From: CAYLYM01 sp964387645 | GTDB lineage: Bacteria; Calditrichota; Calditrichia; RBG-13-44-9 | Reading direction: 5' to 3' | DNA length: 12,792 bases | Assembly (NCBI GenBank): GCA_964387645.1 | Contig: CAYLYM010000111.1 | Span: 1 to 12,792 of the forward strand | Part shown: positions 12,055 through 12,792 of the stretch, in pieces | How positions within the stretch are numbered: position 1 is the stretch's first letter | How the letters are laid out: each line of letters opens with the position of its first letter | The notes under the pieces: generated by a model | Told to the model about the DNA's origin: nothing | Database searches by the model: none | Seen by the model: only the letters and a program-made list of their open reading frames with translations | Position numbers and translations under genes: made by a program

Positions 12055-12792
12055 ATGGAAATCGCCATATTTTTCATTTTGCATTGGTATTTATCTCTCT
12101 TTTCACAGACCTTTTTCCTGCATCGCTATGATGCCCATCAACAATATTGACTCTCTCCGTTTATGGAAAAGGTGTTTTATTTGCTTACTTTCATCACCCA
12201 GGGTTCATCAACTTTGAGTGCGCATGCTTATGCCATCATGCACCGTATGCATCATGAATACAGCGACACGGAAAGAGATCCGCATTCGCCCCATTTTTTC
12301 AAAAATGTTTTTACCATGATGTGGCACACCAGGAACATTTACAACTCTATTTTGAACAAAAAATTTTCTCCCGGTCCGGAATTCGAAAAGGATGTACCCA
12401 ATTAGGAGACGTTCGAGAAATTTTATGACAAATGGTACGTCCGGGTAAACTGGGGAGTCCTCTATACGCTGTATTACATCAAATTTGCTACCGCCTGGTG
12501 GATGTTTCTGCTGTTGCCCATCCATTACCTGATGGGGTCGGTTCACGGAGCGATTGTCAACTGGGCGGGACATAAGTACGGTTACCGGAATTTTGACCTG
12601 CCCGATAAATCCCGTAATACCCTTCCCATCGATTTTCCCTTACTGGGGGAGTTATATCAGAACAATCATCACAAATACCCCTTGTCCCCCAACTTTGCCC
12701 GGCGCTGGTTCGAATTCGATTTTGTCTATCCGGTGATGCGGGTGCTGCATTTCTTGAAAATAATCCAGCTCAAAGAGTTTAAAACAACTTAA
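12055..12792 (+). pseudogene. Fatty acid (acyl-lipid/acyl-CoA) desaturase with two in-frame stops
   Basis: The reading frame from ATG 12055 to TAA 12790-12792 is 246 codons long without any indel but contains TGA at 12148-12150 and TAG at 12403-12405. The family is the membrane di-iron desaturases, which introduce a double bond into fatty acyl chains. All histidine boxes are present: HRYDAH soon after the start, HRMHHEYSDTERDPHSP in the middle, and NNHHKYPLSP near the C terminus. Membrane segments include IAIFFILHWYLSLF, FYLLTFI and WWMFLLLPIHYLMG. The TAG lies where relatives usually have Trp (VPNW-like context), so a TGG to TAG change is likely. GGGGTGAG upstream is a good ribosome binding site. 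It is the only plus-strand gene in the window. Both stops being different codons makes recoding unlikely. Confidence 0.88.

Noticed and set aside
11840..12131. Plus-strand frames at 11840-11917 (26 aa) and 11919-12131 (70 aa)
   Set aside because: Too short or overlapping the desaturase in another frame, with no homology or ribosome binding site.
12208..12573. Minus-strand 121-aa frame
   Set aside because: Antisense to the desaturase frame, His/Arg-rich shadow of the histidine boxes.
12055..12792. Stop-codon reassignment or selenocysteine in the desaturase
   Set aside because: Two different stop codons are involved, neither at a catalytic site, and other genes use them as real stops.

Overview
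The window looks like a bacterial chromosome segment carrying an AT-rich, horizontally acquired accessory region. Its left part holds a GC-richer dinB (DNA polymerase IV) gene. Its right end holds a broken lipid desaturase of a type common in Bacteroidota, Ignavibacteria and Calditrichota relatives. That placement in the FCB/Calditrichota neighbourhood is only an inference from gene style. Nearly every gene reads on the minus strand.

Layout from left to right. (1) 1-250: small hairpin-forming repeats. (2) 253-1768: a small conserved hypothetical gene downstream of dinB. (3) 1792-2459: a patchwork of gene debris, comprising a frameshifted DUF2283 gene, the C-terminal end of a probable nuclease toxin, and a frameshifted C39 peptidase domain of the kind found at the N terminus of peptide-exporting ABC transporters. 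(4) 2437-2998: a short AraC-type regulator and its promoter, copy 1 of a nearly identical 446-bp direct repeat. (5) 3017-3200: a decayed dinB 5' fragment. (6) 3415-10452: one minus-strand operon of about 7 kb. In transcription order it runs AraC regulator (repeat copy 2), membrane-anchored thioredoxin-like protein, membrane-anchored C39 protease, small secreted precursor, ABC ATPase, three paralogous ABC-2 permeases, a Yip1-like membrane protein with one frameshift, and a GT4 glycosyltransferase. (7) 10640-10825: another decayed dinB 5' fragment. (8) 10869-11470: a DUF433 antitoxin gene with a twice-frameshifted DUF5615 toxin. (9) 11697-11754: a very well preserved dinB 5' fragment. (10) 12055-12792: a full-length fatty acid desaturase frame interrupted by two in-frame stops.

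The main result is the operon in 3415-10452, which I read as a candidate ribosomal peptide (bacteriocin-like) system. The 115-residue precursor has a Sec-type signal peptide, then a double-glycine-type leader motif ending in Gly-Ser, then a 49-residue core with four cysteines and a glycine-rich hydrophobic centre. Its neighbours fit the processing steps. The free-standing C39 protease (catalytic Cys63, His136, Asp152) could cleave after the Gly-Ser, and the CSKC thioredoxin-like protein could handle the cysteines. The ATPase and three permeases could export the product or give immunity. The combination of a Sec signal with a double-glycine site and an unfused C39 enzyme is unusual.

Two structural features stand out. 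The precursor gene is enclosed by a 19-bp inverted repeat (one mismatch) that appears to occur nowhere else in the window. The whole operon lies between two near-identical araC-promoter repeats, each with dinB debris beside it. Copy 1 heads a wrecked unit that also contained a C39 enzyme, so the locus seems to have held two related peptide operons, one of which has decayed.
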